Shown: positions 25,222 to 34,900 of the stretch, in pieces
Layout of the letters: each line of letters starts with the position of its first letter
How positions within the stretch are numbered: position 1 is the first letter of the stretch
NCBI GenBank assembly: GCA_045648765.1
Contig: JAZROQ010000003.1
Coordinates: forward strand, 8,475-72,474
Direction: 5' to 3'
Length of the DNA stretch: 64,000 bases
From: RGIG3009 sp045648765
Lineage (GTDB): Bacteria > Bacillota > Clostridia > Oscillospirales > Acutalibacteraceae
Notes under the pieces: generated by a model
Seen by the model: only the letters and a program-made list of their open reading frames with translations
Told to the model about the DNA's origin: nothing
Databases searched by the model: none
Program-made: the position numbers and the translations under genes

Positions 25222-27231
25222 TTATACTCTGTTTTTAAGGATTTTGTAATAAACACTCTTTAGTTGGCAGCGTTCCAAAACGTCGCGTTCTTCCAAACGG
25301 ACGTCGTGGGCGCCGGGGTGAACAACAGGGGTATAATGCAGCACCGCTTGTTGACACGCGGCATCTAATTTTTCCCAAATTTCTTCGTAGCCTTCGCCGC
25401 GGTACCATGCATTGCGGTATTGCAAGAACAGTACCAGCAATTCCATGGAATCAATACCGTATTTGAGCAGGCGCATATCTTCTTCTAACCGTTCCACATA
25501 TTCACCCGCCAAGGCATAGCGCGTATCCAGCGGGTTAACGGCAAATCCCGGTACCAACACAACGTTTTTGCTGTGATGGATTAGTTGTTCGCGATGTACT
25601 CGTTTGAAAATCTCAAATGCTTCGCGCAACAATGCCAAAATTTCGTCGCCGCGTTTTTCGGCATTGCCCGCCAAGTGGTCGTCTTCTTTTAGCGGAGCGG
25701 TGGGTTTGTCGCCGTTCCAGCCGTATTGCAGTTGCATCAACACGCAATCCATGTTCCAGTTACGCCAACTGCTGATGTCGGCAAATGCCGATTCGATCAA
25801 ATCGTATGCTTTGCGAATCTCGTCGGCAGAATCGCCGTAACGGTCTTTATAATATTGTGTAATATAGGCGTCAACATCGGTGTTAATATCCCACGAAAGT
25901 TGCGCATATAACAGTTGGGTGATGTTGCGCACACCCCATTCCAGCATGGGCAGGTGCATATACGTCATGCCCGTAACGCCTTGTTTGTGATAATACTTAA
26001 TATCGTTACCAATGGTGCGGTTGAACAACAGCGGCAGATCTTCGAACTTGGAAACATTGTAATATTCGCCCATCATAATCGGAATATCGTGCCAACCCTC
26101 GAGCGCTTCGCGGAAACGATTGTTTTGTGCACAAGTCGGGTCATAGAATTGGTGCTCATAGCAACGATAGATGGGGTAATAGGTGATGCTGTCGCCCGAG
26201 TTGCGCAAGTTTTCGGGAATACCGTTAACCGGCGGTTGCAACGTGGCAGTACCCTCGTAGGCGCACATGCTGTATTTTACATCGTGGTCCAAGCGGCCTT
26301 CGGCAATGGCTTTGTCGGTGTAGTCGCGCAAGAAGGACAAGAAGTGAAGCATGGTATCACTGCCGTTACCGCGCGCTTTGCACGCGTCGCATTGGCAGCA
26401 TTTGCCCCAAGTATCAAAGCCCCACACGTCGATACGGTCGGCATCGTACCAGTCGGTGGTGGCACGGCGCAACACTTCCTCCGAAAGGAAGGTGAGCAAT
26501 TCCTCGTTCGAGGTGCAAAATTGCGTGTTGAGCGCTTTGGATTTGTCGTCGGTGCCGTACCATTCGGGATGTGCTTCCCACAATGTACGGCCGTCTTTGG
26601 TGTAGTTATCGGGTTTTAATACCGCCTCGAAAATGTGACCGCCGTTTTTGAAAATCATGCCTAATTTCTTTTGGAATTTATGGGTATAAGGGCGGTAAGT
26701 GGCTAAGTTTAAGCGGTTACGCGCCATCCACAACCACAAACGCGGCGTATCTTTAAGCGGACCCTCAAAGTCAAAACCGCGAGCGAGCGGCATGGAGGGG
26801 GAATGACTCGATTCAGCGGTGGGAAGAACGAGGGGGGCACCCGGTGCGGGGACAATATCTTCGTTGGGGTTAAGCCAACGAATGCCCTGCATGCGCAAAA
26901 TCTCATACGCGCCGTACAGTGTGCCCACGCGGGTGGCGCCGCGCACCAAAACGCCATCTTTGGTGGGGGTAAGCACAAAATCGCACGCGTCGCCTTGTTC
27001 GCTGTCGACAGCCAACACAATGTTTTGTGCGCCTTCAACAACCGCATCGGCAAACGATACGTCGAACTGCAATTTTTTAAGATACGTTTCCAGCTCCGTT
27101 GCGGCAAACGAAACGGTACACCGCGTAGCGCGTGCATGGTCGCGGCGAAAATCAATGCTTTCTTCTTCCACCGCCCAAGCGTGTACGTTTTTTTCGACAT
27201 CCGTATACGGAATCACAATGACAACAGACAT
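25222..27231 (-). CDS. DUF4838 domain protein, probable glycan-active enzyme
   Basis: This 669-aa protein has a DUF4838 core (about residues 170-470). An N-terminal alpha/beta region resembles the non-catalytic first domain of GH67/GH20-type glycosidases (DFVLTPTKDGVLVRGATRVG, then YGAYEILRMQGIRWLNP). Aromatic- and acid-rich motifs such as DRIDVWGFDTWG and a cysteine cluster CCQCDACK are visible. There is no signal peptide, so it should act on imported oligosaccharides. Catalytic residues are not known to me. AGGAGG lies before the ATG, which is 60 nt inside a longer frame, and an extended -10 (TGGTATATT) lies further upstream. Confidence 0.82.
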   Translation of the reverse strand: MSVVIVIPYTDVEKNVHAWAVEEESIDFRRDHARATRCTVSFAATELETYLKKLQFDVSFADAVVEGAQNIVLAVDSEQGDACDFVLTPTKDGVLVRGATRVGTLYGAYEILRMQGIRWLNPNEDIVPAPGAPLVLPTAESSHSPSMPLARGFDFEGPLKDTPRLWLWMARNRLNLATYRPYTHKFQKKLGMIFKNGGHIFEAVLKPDNYTKDGRTLWEAHPEWYGTDDKSKALNTQFCTSNEELLTFLSEEVLRRATTDWYDADRIDVWGFDTWGKCCQCDACKARGNGSDTMLHFLSFLRDYTDKAIAEGRLDHDVKYSMCAYEGTATLQPPVNGIPENLRNSGDSITYYPIYRCYEHQFYDPTCAQNNRFREALEGWHDIPIMMGEYYNVSKFEDLPLLFNRTIGNDIKYYHKQGVTGMTYMHLPMLEWGVRNITQLLYAQLSWDINTDVDAYITQYYKDRYGDSADEIRKAYDLIESAFADISSWRNWNMDCVLMQLQYGWNGDKPTAPLKEDDHLAGNAEKRGDEILALLREAFEIFKRVHREQLIHHSKNVVLVPGFAVNPLDTRYALAGEYVERLEEDMRLLKYGIDSMELLVLFLQYRNAWYRGEGYEEIWEKLDAACQQAVLHYTPVVHPGAHDVRLEERDVLERCQLKSVYYKILKNRV

Positions 27232-27375
27232 ACAGTAAACCTCCTTTTTACGGTTACAATGCCAATATACCACAATAATCTTCAAAATCATAGCCCATTC
27301 TTGCTAAAAAATTGCAAAATCTTGCTGTTGAATTCCGGCACAAAATAAAAATCTTATTTTTTTGAAAAAACATGC

Positions 27376-27404
27376 TTGACAAACGGTGGGACATACTATA
27401 TAAT
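27376..27404 (+). promoter_or_regulatory. Promoter of the tRNA-Met/Glu/Val array
   Basis: Consensus TTGACA, a 17-nt spacer and consensus TATAAT are found about 41 nt upstream of the first tRNA. Confidence 0.92.
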
Positions 27405-27445
27405 GGTCAAGTCCCCTCGGAAAAGAACCGCAGGGTGTACGCCAT

Positions 27446-27522
27446 GGCTGTATAGCTCAGTTGGCTAGAGCACGCGGTTCATACCCGCGGTGTCACTGGT
27501 TCAAATCCAGTTACAGCCACCA
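27446..27522 (+). tRNA. tRNA with anticodon CAT, elongator tRNA-Met type
   Basis: The acceptor GGCTGTA pairs with TACAGCC, and CCA is encoded. The anticodon loop TTCATAC gives CAT. The first base pair is G-C and the anticodon stem lacks the three consecutive G-C pairs of initiator tRNA, so this is elongator Met. A lysidine-modified tRNA-Ile cannot be fully excluded from sequence alone. Confidence 0.92.
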
Positions 27523-27526
27523 ACAT

Positions 27527-27601
27527 GGCCCGATGGTCAAGCGGTTAAGACACCGCCCTTTCACGGCGGTAACACGGGTTCGATTCCCGTTCGGGTCACC
27601 A
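27527..27601 (+). tRNA. tRNA-Glu (anticodon TTC)
   Basis: GGCCCGA pairs with TCGGGTC (one G-T pair), the anticodon loop CTTTCAC gives TTC, the T-arm is GGGTTCGATTCCC and CCA is encoded. It is 4 nt behind the preceding tRNA. Confidence 0.95.
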
Positions 27602-27639
27602 TTTTTCTTTTTGGTCGTTGCAGCAGCGACGGCTGATTC

Positions 27640-27716
27640 GGGCGTATAGCTCAGCTGGTTAGAGCGCCTGCTTCACACGCAGGAGGTCAGCGGTTCGAGT
27701 CCGTTTACGCCCACCA
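27640..27716 (+). tRNA. tRNA-Val (anticodon CAC)
   Basis: GGGCGTA pairs with TACGCCC, the anticodon loop TTCACAC gives CAC, and CCA is encoded. It is the third gene of the array, followed by a terminator. Confidence 0.93.
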
Positions 27717-27728
27717 CTTATTGTGATT

Positions 27729-27761
27729 AAAAAAGACAGTTCGTTTTGAACTGTCTTTTTT
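27729..27761 (+). terminator. Terminator of the tRNA array
   Basis: AAAAGACAGTTC-gtttt-GAACTGTCTTTT is followed by a T run. Confidence 0.88.
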
Positions 27762-27773
27762 GTTTTATTTTGC

Positions 27774-27808
27774 AAAACCGCCCTCTGCTCAACAGAGGGC
27801 GGTTTTTT
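27774..27808. terminator. Bidirectional terminator before the MFS gene
   Basis: AAAACCGCCCTCTG-ctcaa-CAGAGGGCGGTTTTTT. It overlaps the MFS stop codon on the minus strand. Confidence 0.85.
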
Positions 27809-29078
27809 ATGTGTTTGCTGCTTGTGTGAGCAGAGCGTTTTTATCTTTGTAGGCTTTGCTGATAACGAGCTGAAAACCAACGGAAACCAGCAGCATCAAC
27901 ACGCAGAAAAACCAAAAACAAGGCACGTATGTGCCGTATTTATCAAAATAGAAATTCCCCAGCGGTGAGCCCAAGCAAAGTCCCATCGAATTGGCTGCCA
28001 TAAAAATGCCCAACACTTTGTTGTAGGCTTTGGCACCAAACAATTCGTTAGAAAGCAGCGGAAGCATGACCGTTTCGAGCGGCAAGGCAAAGCTGGTGCA
28101 GCTAACGGCAATGATAGCAAACACCATACCGAGTGTGGAATCGTTGAGCAACGCTTTAAGCGCAAAGGCGACCATTGACAAACCGTGGCACATAAGCAGC
28201 GTAAACCGCAACCCGCGTTTGTCAAACGTAAAGCCCACCAAAAACTTGGAAACGGTAAGCGTGAGCGAAGAAATGGTGGCTGTTGTGGCTACAAATCCGG
28301 CGCTTAATCCCACGTCGGTCATGTGGGCAATGCTGATACTGCCGATGCTTTGCAAACTGATGCCGGTCAAAAACACCATAACGGCGGTGAGATAAAAATA
28401 CGGTTTGCGCTTGATGACCTCGTACGGCAAACCGTTCCACAGTTCACCGCGCACTTTTTTGCCGGCGGTGGTTGCAGCTGTGCTTTCGGCAGGCTTTTCT
28501 TTGAGAAACAACACAACGACCACACAAAACGCCAAGGTGATGGCGGCGGATAACAAATAGGCTTTGCGGTAACCGAAAGTTTCGCCGTTGTTGATGATAG
28601 GCGAAATGATTTGCGCTGCCGCAGCGCCCCCGATGCCGTTTGCCGACATGACAATACCGATATATTTGCCCAAATCTTTGTCGAACCACCGCCGAATAAT
28701 GGTGCTTGCCATGGTACCGCCCATCAGCACAATGCCAAAGCCCCAAAACACACTGCCCAAAAAGATGCCCCAAATGTTGGTGGCGACAGCACGCAAAAAA
28801 ACCGAAAGTGCCAGTGCGATACCGCCGACACACACCGGTTTTTTCAGGCCGAAGTGTTGGGTGATGGTGCCAAACGACAATGCGGTGAGCGTTTGCACAA
28901 CGTAACGGATACTTTCGTTAAAAGAATACAAACTGCGCGGGATTTCCAGCGCTGTGGTAACGGGTACCAAGTAAAGTCCCACGTTACTGCTGCAAAACCC
29001 AAGACAAACAAATTCCATAAAGAAACAGACAATCAAAATAACCCATTTATAATCGAGTTTTTCGCGCCATTTTTGCAT
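27807..29078 (-). CDS. MFS transporter
   Basis: This 423-aa major facilitator protein has twelve predicted spans in two halves separated by a central cytoplasmic loop (KEKPAESTAATTAGKKV). The FGLKKPVCVGG loop, the GIVLMGGTMASTIIRRWF segment and FTFDKRGLRF are typical loop-2/3 and loop-8/9 patterns; the overall look is like oxalate/formate-type or monocarboxylate MFS proteins. The substrate is unknown. A LysR gene on the same strand ends 83 nt upstream and may regulate it. Confidence 0.88.
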   Translation of the reverse strand: MQKWREKLDYKWVILIVCFFMEFVCLGFCSSNVGLYLVPVTTALEIPRSLYSFNESIRYVVQTLTALSFGTITQHFGLKKPVCVGGIALALSVFLRAVATNIWGIFLGSVFWGFGIVLMGGTMASTIIRRWFDKDLGKYIGIVMSANGIGGAAAAQIISPIINNGETFGYRKAYLLSAAITLAFCVVVVLFLKEKPAESTAATTAGKKVRGELWNGLPYEVIKRKPYFYLTAVMVFLTGISLQSIGSISIAHMTDVGLSAGFVATTATISSLTLTVSKFLVGFTFDKRGLRFTLLMCHGLSMVAFALKALLNDSTLGMVFAIIAVSCTSFALPLETVMLPLLSNELFGAKAYNKVLGIFMAANSMGLCLGSPLGNFYFDKYGTYVPCFWFFCVLMLLVSVGFQLVISKAYKDKNALLTQAANT

Positions 29079-29161
29079 AATCCCACGTCCCCTCGGTGAA
29101 AGTATAACACTAAGACGTGCATTACGCCATTACACAGTATTTATCCGAGCATAACAAAAAC

Positions 29162-30049
29162 TTAATGCAAATCGCCGTAAAATTTTTGAGCAAAGGTCAA
29201 AAAAGCTTGTTCGTGCGGCAACAGCGGATGATCTTTGCGCCAATACAGGCGCGCCACCCACGGCTCGAACGGATCGTCAAGCGGGATATACCGCACGTTA
29301 GCAGAAAACAAATGACTGACATTTTGCGAAGCAAACGAAACGCCCATGCCGCTTGCAACCATCCGTTGTCGCGCCACGTACGAATAAAAGGTGTCGGTGG
29401 GGTAGGGAATACCGCTGTGCTCGAACAGTTGCATCAAACGGTCGCTCAATGAAGAACCGGGGTTGGGCATAAACAGTTTGTCATTGGCAAGTGCAGACAG
29501 ACTAACAACGGTTTCGTTTGCCAGCGGGTGGTCTTTGTGTAACATGGCGACAGGATTGGCAGAAAACAAGAACACGCTGTCCAATTCTTCATTGAAAGCG
29601 GGCGGGATCTCGTTTTCGTAAGCAAGTAAAAACCGACAGTGGGGAGAAAGTCCGTTTTCGGCAAGGTCGGCGATGGATGTTGCGGAACACGCCATGGTGT
29701 AGTCGGGCGATTCCAAAGTGAACGCGGTTATCAGTTCCACCCAAATTACCGTATTAACGCTGATAAGTGAAATACTGTTTTGGTGTTGCGCCAAGCTTTG
29801 TTGGAGTTCCAGCTTGGCGTTTTCCAAGTTAGAAAGAATTTGGTTAGTGTGTTTTAAAAATATTTTTCCTTGCGCGTTTAACACAATGCGGTTACCCGCG
29901 CGGTCAAACAACCGCACCCCCAATTCTTTTTCCAAGCGGGAAACAGAGGTGCTCAAAGCGGGTGCCGAAACAAACAGTGACTCGGCGGCTTCGTTAATTT
30001 TGCCGATGGTTGCCACCGCTTTAAAATATTTGAGTTGTTGTATATCCAT
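29162..30049 (-). CDS. LysR family transcriptional regulator
   Basis: This is a 295-aa LysR-type regulator with an N-terminal winged helix-turn-helix (MDIQQLKYFKAVATIGKI, AAESLFVSAPALSTSVSRLE, LGVRLFDRAGNRIVLN) and a periplasmic-binding-protein-like effector domain over residues ~90-290. The open frame extends another 225 nt upstream, but a GGAGG site lies 9 nt before the ATG chosen here; a second ATG two codons upstream is too close to it. It is transcribed towards the MFS gene. Confidence 0.88.
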   Translation of the reverse strand: MDIQQLKYFKAVATIGKINEAAESLFVSAPALSTSVSRLEKELGVRLFDRAGNRIVLNAQGKIFLKHTNQILSNLENAKLELQQSLAQHQNSISLISVNTVIWVELITAFTLESPDYTMACSATSIADLAENGLSPHCRFLLAYENEIPPAFNEELDSVFLFSANPVAMLHKDHPLANETVVSLSALANDKLFMPNPGSSLSDRLMQLFEHSGIPYPTDTFYSYVARQRMVASGMGVSFASQNVSHLFSANVRYIPLDDPFEPWVARLYWRKDHPLLPHEQAFLTFAQKFYGDLH

Positions 30050-30205
30050 TTCCATCAACCTCCGTTTGTTTTGATTATAGCGTTTTGACGATGGGTTTGC
30101 AAGGTATACACGACAAAACTTTTGTTTTTCAGACGGCGAAATTCTGCCAAAAACGCGCGGACAAGCCTGTATGATAAAAGAGAAGATAAAGGGAGGCATA
30201 AAACT

Positions 30206-30559
30206 ATGGTAATACGTATGGATGCGGCACCGTCGGGGTTGACGGTGTGGCTTTCGGGAGAGCTCGACCATCACTCGGCACGGTCACTTCGCGAACAGGT
30301 CGATGCCGCAGTGGCACGTTCCGATGCCAAACTGTTGCGGCTTGATTTTTCGGGCGTGACGTTTATGGACAGTTCGGGGATCGGACTGATTATGGGGCGG
30401 TATCGGCTGATGCAATCTCGTGGCGGAAAATTGTTGGTGGTCGGCACAAGCGACCGCTTGCTGCGCGTGATGAAATTGGCGGGATTGGAGCGTTTGCCGG
30501 TGTGGGAAACGGCACCGACAACAGAAAACAAAAAGAAACAGGGGGCAGTCAAACGATGA
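30206..30559 (+). CDS. spoIIAA: Anti-sigma F factor antagonist
   Basis: This 117-aa STAS-domain protein in its dephosphorylated form binds SpoIIAB and frees sigma-F in the forespore. The motif FMDSSGIGLIMGRY carries the serine that SpoIIAB phosphorylates. GGGAGG lies 9 nt before the ATG, which is 84 nt inside the longer frame. It is the first gene of the three-gene sporulation operon. No convincing sigma-H promoter was identified. Confidence 0.94.
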   Translation: MVIRMDAAPSGLTVWLSGELDHHSARSLREQVDAAVARSDAKLLRLDFSGVTFMDSSGIGLIMGRYRLMQSRGGKLLVVGTSDRLLRVMKLAGLERLPVWETAPTTENKKKQGAVKR

Positions 30560-31008
30560 AAAAACCAATAAACGAAATGAGAGTATCTTTTCCCAGCCGT
30601 TCGGCAAACGAGGGATTTGCCCGTTCGGTGGTGGCTTCGTTTTTATCACAACTCGATCCGGCGGTGGACGAACTTGCCGATTTGCGCACCGCGGTTTCGG
30701 AAGCGGTGACCAATTGCATTGTTCACGCCTATCGTGACGAAATCGGCACCATTACCATTCACATGAAACTGTATGCCGATGGTCGCACGGTGGTCAAAGT
30801 TCGTGACCGCGGCTGTGGCATTGACAACGTCAACCAAGCCATGGAACCGCTGTTTACCACCGGCGGTGATGACCGTTCGGGACTTGGGTTTTCGGTTATG
30901 GAAAGTTTTACCGACCGTTTGCGGGTATCGTCGCGACTCGGTAGGGGCACGGTTGTGACCATGGAAAAATACATAGCGGTACGCCATCGGCAAGAGAGGG
31001 CAGTGTGA
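30556..31008 (+). CDS. spoIIAB: Anti-sigma F factor / serine kinase
   Basis: This is a 150-aa GHKL-family kinase that holds sigma-F inactive and phosphorylates SpoIIAA. The N box (SEAVTNCIVHAYRD), the G1 box (VRDRGCGIDNVNQAMEPLFT) and the G2 box (RSGLGFSVMESFTD) are intact. The ATG overlaps the spoIIAA stop as ATGA. A gene 54 nt longer is possible but would begin inside spoIIAA without a ribosome binding site. Confidence 0.95.
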   Translation: MKKPINEMRVSFPSRSANEGFARSVVASFLSQLDPAVDELADLRTAVSEAVTNCIVHAYRDEIGTITIHMKLYADGRTVVKVRDRGCGIDNVNQAMEPLFTTGGDDRSGLGFSVMESFTDRLRVSSRLGRGTVVTMEKYIAVRHRQERAV

Positions 31009-31658
31009 GTGACAGAGAACGCAATATTTGCGATAATATGGGGCTGGTGCACACCTGTGCCCGACGTTTTACGGGGCGGGGTATCGAATACGACGATTTG
31101 TTCCAAGCGGGGTGCATGGGACTTGTAAAAGCGGTAGACGGTTTTGACGAAAGCCGAGGACTTAAATTTTCCACCTATGCCGTTCCGGTGATATTGGGAG
31201 AAATCCGCCGCTTGTTTCGCGATGGCGGTACTGTCAAAGTCAGTCGCACGCTCAAAGAATTGTCGCTCAAAATCACTCGCGAACGCGAAACCTTTTTCAA
31301 GCGCGAAGGCCGTGAACCTGATGTGGGGGAACTGGCAGCGGCACTCGGCGTGGAACGCGAACAGGCGGCTTTGGCGCTGGGGGCTTCGCTGCCCGCTTTG
31401 TCGCTCACACGTGGGGAAGAAGAAGGCGACGAAATCGACATTCCCATTGCCCCGCCCGAAGAACACATCACCGACCGTTTGGCACTGCAACAAGTGTTGG
31501 GGGAACTCGAACCCAATGACCGTTCGCTGATTTATTTGCGGTATTTTCGACGGCAAACACAACAAGTCACCGCCGAAAAACTGGGCATGACACAAGTGCA
31601 AGTGTCACGTCGTGAACGTGCTATTTTGGGACAACTGCGCCGCCGACTTTCGGGATGA
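31005..31658 (+). CDS. sigF: RNA polymerase sigma-F factor
   Basis: This is a 217-aa sporulation sigma factor for the forespore. Region 2 is FTGRGIEYDDLFQAGCMGLVKAV with FSTYAVPVILGEIRR, region 3 VGELAAALGVE, and region 4 ends with LGMTQVQVSRRERAIL. The GTG start overlaps the spoIIAB stop (GTGA). The spoVA genes that often follow are absent; a 256-nt gap and a secreted glycosidase gene come next. Confidence 0.94.
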   Translation: MSDRERNICDNMGLVHTCARRFTGRGIEYDDLFQAGCMGLVKAVDGFDESRGLKFSTYAVPVILGEIRRLFRDGGTVKVSRTLKELSLKITRERETFFKREGREPDVGELAAALGVEREQAALALGASLPALSLTRGEEEGDEIDIPIAPPEEHITDRLALQQVLGELEPNDRSLIYLRYFRRQTQQVTAEKLGMTQVQVSRRERAILGQLRRRLSG

Positions 31659-31810
31659 TTGCCTTCTTCACACAGCAAATTGTGCACCAAAGTTGTCTAA
31701 AAGTGACAAAAATAAGAGGGGGATGGGCATGCTGAAACGTGTTAATTTTGTGTAATGTTACAAAAATTAACAAAAAGGTTGAAAGAAACAATTTATTTTA
31801 CACAAAAATA

Positions 31811-31839
31811 TTTACAAAAAAAGGAAAATACGGTATACT
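31811..31839 (+). promoter_or_regulatory. Promoter of the GH16 gene
   Basis: TTTACA, a 17-nt spacer and TATACT lie in an AT-rich region, about 75 nt upstream of the ATG. The rest of the gap after sigF (31659-31810) shows nothing else recognisable. Confidence 0.75.
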
Positions 31840-31914
31840 ATTCTTAACACAAGGGCACAAACAGTAAAAGGGGCGCGCTGATAGTGCTTTTGTGAGTAGG
31901 AAAGGAGAAATACT

Positions 31915-34900
31915 ATGAGAAAAACAACACGAACACCCGCACGGATGCTAGCCTGCTGTCTTTCGATAGCATTGCTGCTTTCATGTTGCCTTTCGGGATT
32001 GGCATTGCCGGTGGCGGCGTCACCGACAGAACCTGAAATTCCTTCGGTAAACCTGTTTCCCAACGGTGATTTGGAAGGAACGCCGATCGGCAACGGATGG
32101 ACCTCTTCGGTTTCGGCAATCAATGCTGCTGCCGGTTTTGGCGGTGGCAGTGCCTTTGAAGTGTACGGCAAAGACGGCGGTTCCAACTATGTTCAATTGA
32201 GAAATATTACTCTGCCTCAACCGCTCAAAGCGGGGAAAACATACGTATTCCGCTATAAGCTATACGGCGGACAAGGTTTCTTTTGGTGGAGTGATTCTTC
32301 AACGTTGTCGGCGGACATTAACTGCAAACAAGCTCTTACCAAAAATGCGACCGAATGGACGCAAGTTCAGGTGAGTTTCTCTCCCAAAGCGGATATGTCG
32401 GTTATCAACGGTTTGCATGTGTATAACAGTAACAAAACCACCGACAGTGTGTTTTATGACGATTTTGAAATTGTGGAATATGTACCCGGTATGAACTTTG
32501 TGACCGGCAGCGATGGCTCGGTGTTGCCGATGTCGACTAACGCCGCGTACGCCAGAAACATATTTTATAATTACGCCGCAAACATAAGCCTTGCCAATGA
32601 CAACGGCAACGACGTGTGGCGTTTTTCGGGATTGACCGCTAATTATCATTCGGCACACCTGCATTTAGATGCCTTAAAACCGCCGACGGTGGCAGGTGAT
32701 GAAATTGCTTTTTCGTTCCGCTACAAAACGGCAGCGGGTAATGCAACCATCACTTCCTCTGATGGCAGTTTAACCAATGTGAAAACGGTTAACGATCCTA
32801 ATAACGAGGGATGGAAGATCTTTTCGGCAAAAGCTACCGTAACCTCTTTTACGTGGATATATTGTTTGGTTTTTTCCGGCACGACGGAAGTACTTATCGA
32901 TGATTTTTATATCGGCCAAACCACCGCGGTGGATATTACCGATTCTGCTGTTAAAGTCGCGGCGAAGGAGTCGGTCGATTTGGCATATACCGTGAAACCT
33001 GCCATTAACGCTGTGACGTGGTCTTCATCGGACGAAGCAGTTGCCACAGTGGATGCCGACGGAACGGTTACCGGTGTGGTACCCGGCACGGCTACGATTA
33101 CCGCAACACTCCCCGACGGGAAAACCGACACGTGCGAAGTAACGGTAACGCGCCCTGTTGTGCGCAACGAGTTTTTCCCGGGCGGCGATATGGAGGGAAC
33201 GCCTGTCGGCAGCGGTTGGGAAACAGCAAGTTCCACCGTGAATGCCACGGCGGGATTCGGCGGCGGTAAAGCGTGGGAACTTTTTGGTGCAGTAGATGCT
33301 GCCAAGAGCGTGCAATTAACTAATGTCACCTTAACACAACCACTCAAAGCAGGAAAAACTTACCTTTTCCGTTATAAAGTGTACGGCGGAAACGGTTACA
33401 TGTGGTGGAGCGACAGTACGACCTTGCCTGCCTCGTATAACTTCTATTCCGCGGCCGCAAAACCTGCCGACGAGTGGGTGGAAGCACAACTGGTCTTTAC
33501 GCCGTCTGCCGATATGTCGGCTATCAAAGGGTTGTATGTTTATAACACGAATAAAGACGGTACCAGTGTGTATTTTGACGATTTTGCCATCGTGGAATAC
33601 CGCCCCGGCATGAACACCATACCCGGTGAAGACGGCTCGGCGTTGCCACTTACGGCGGCCAGCTCGGTGCTCAGCAAATTTACCGTGAATTTGGCGCAAG
33701 ACGGCGAAAATACCGTTTGGAAATTCTCGGGATTGGATGCAACAGACAAATATTTGTTGTTAGGTCATATTGCCCCCATGGTAACAGCAGGGGATAAGTT
33801 GACGGTTTCCTTCCGTTACAAAGGTGTGGATGCAGATGCCACGGTGTCGATGACCAGCGGCAGTCTTGCCAACGCCATTATCAGTCATAACACGTCTACG
33901 GTTCCGGATGCAGAGGGATACCGCACATATAGCGCTGTAATAACGATGCCGAGCGTTAACCTTAACTGGTCGGCACGGCTTAGATTTAGCGGCGCTACCG
34001 AAGTGTATGTCGATGATTTTTACGTAGCGGAAAGCACGGGCTTGGAAGTTTCTGATTTGACGGTAGCTTCGGGTGCCGCGCAAGTGTTGACCGGCGCACA
34101 AGTTCCGGTGTCGGTCAAGGTTACGAACCCCCGTGCGGAAGATATCGACCAAGATGTCATGGTGGATGTACGGATTTCCAACGGCGAAACCGATATCAAA
34201 CTGGCAACTTTAACGGTTCAAGGCGGTTTACAAGCAGGGGCACAAACGGTGTTGTCTGTCCCTGCTCCGTGGACGGCGTTGGAAGGCGAATGGGTGGTTT
34301 CTGCTCATGCCTATACCTTGTTGGCGGCAGAAGAACGAAACGGAACCCAAACCAACCTCCGCGTAGCGGATGCACTTTTGGATGCACCTGCTTTGGCTCA
34401 AGCAAGTGGATATAACAAGTTGATATTCAGCGATGATTTTGCCACCGCTAATGTGGATACCGCCTATACCGGCAATTACGGTTACAAATGGTATTTGACC
34501 GATTTGACAGGTGTCGCGGGTGATGCCTCCGACTATACACTTACTGACGACGGAATCCTTTTGGCTGCTGATAATATGCGCTACAACTGGCTGCTCTGCA
34601 CCATGGATGGCAGAACCGCTGCCGGTTGGCGCGGATTTACTCACGGTTATTTGGAATTCCGCACACGGTTTAATCACAACAAAGATGCCGATGCTCCTGC
34701 CGGCGTCAAAGGTCCCGCTGTTTGGTCGTTCCCGCCCGAAACCATCTCTTCGGCTGCCGGCACCTTAGACCGTCACATCGAAATGGACTGGATGGAATAT
34801 TGGGGCGACGCCTATGGGGATATGTATTGGACCGTTACCATGCACGACCAAATTAATCCCAGCGGCACACAGCATATCAACAACGGCAAATCCTACGGCG

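Noticed and set aside
27446..27522. Initiator tRNA-Met
   Set aside because: The first base pair is a regular G-C and the anticodon stem lacks the three G-C pairs of initiators; elongator type fits better.
30060..30200. Possible sigma-H promoter for the spoIIA operon
   Set aside because: No convincing AGGA-type and GAAT-type boxes with proper spacing were found; TATGAT at 30170 lacks a -35 partner.
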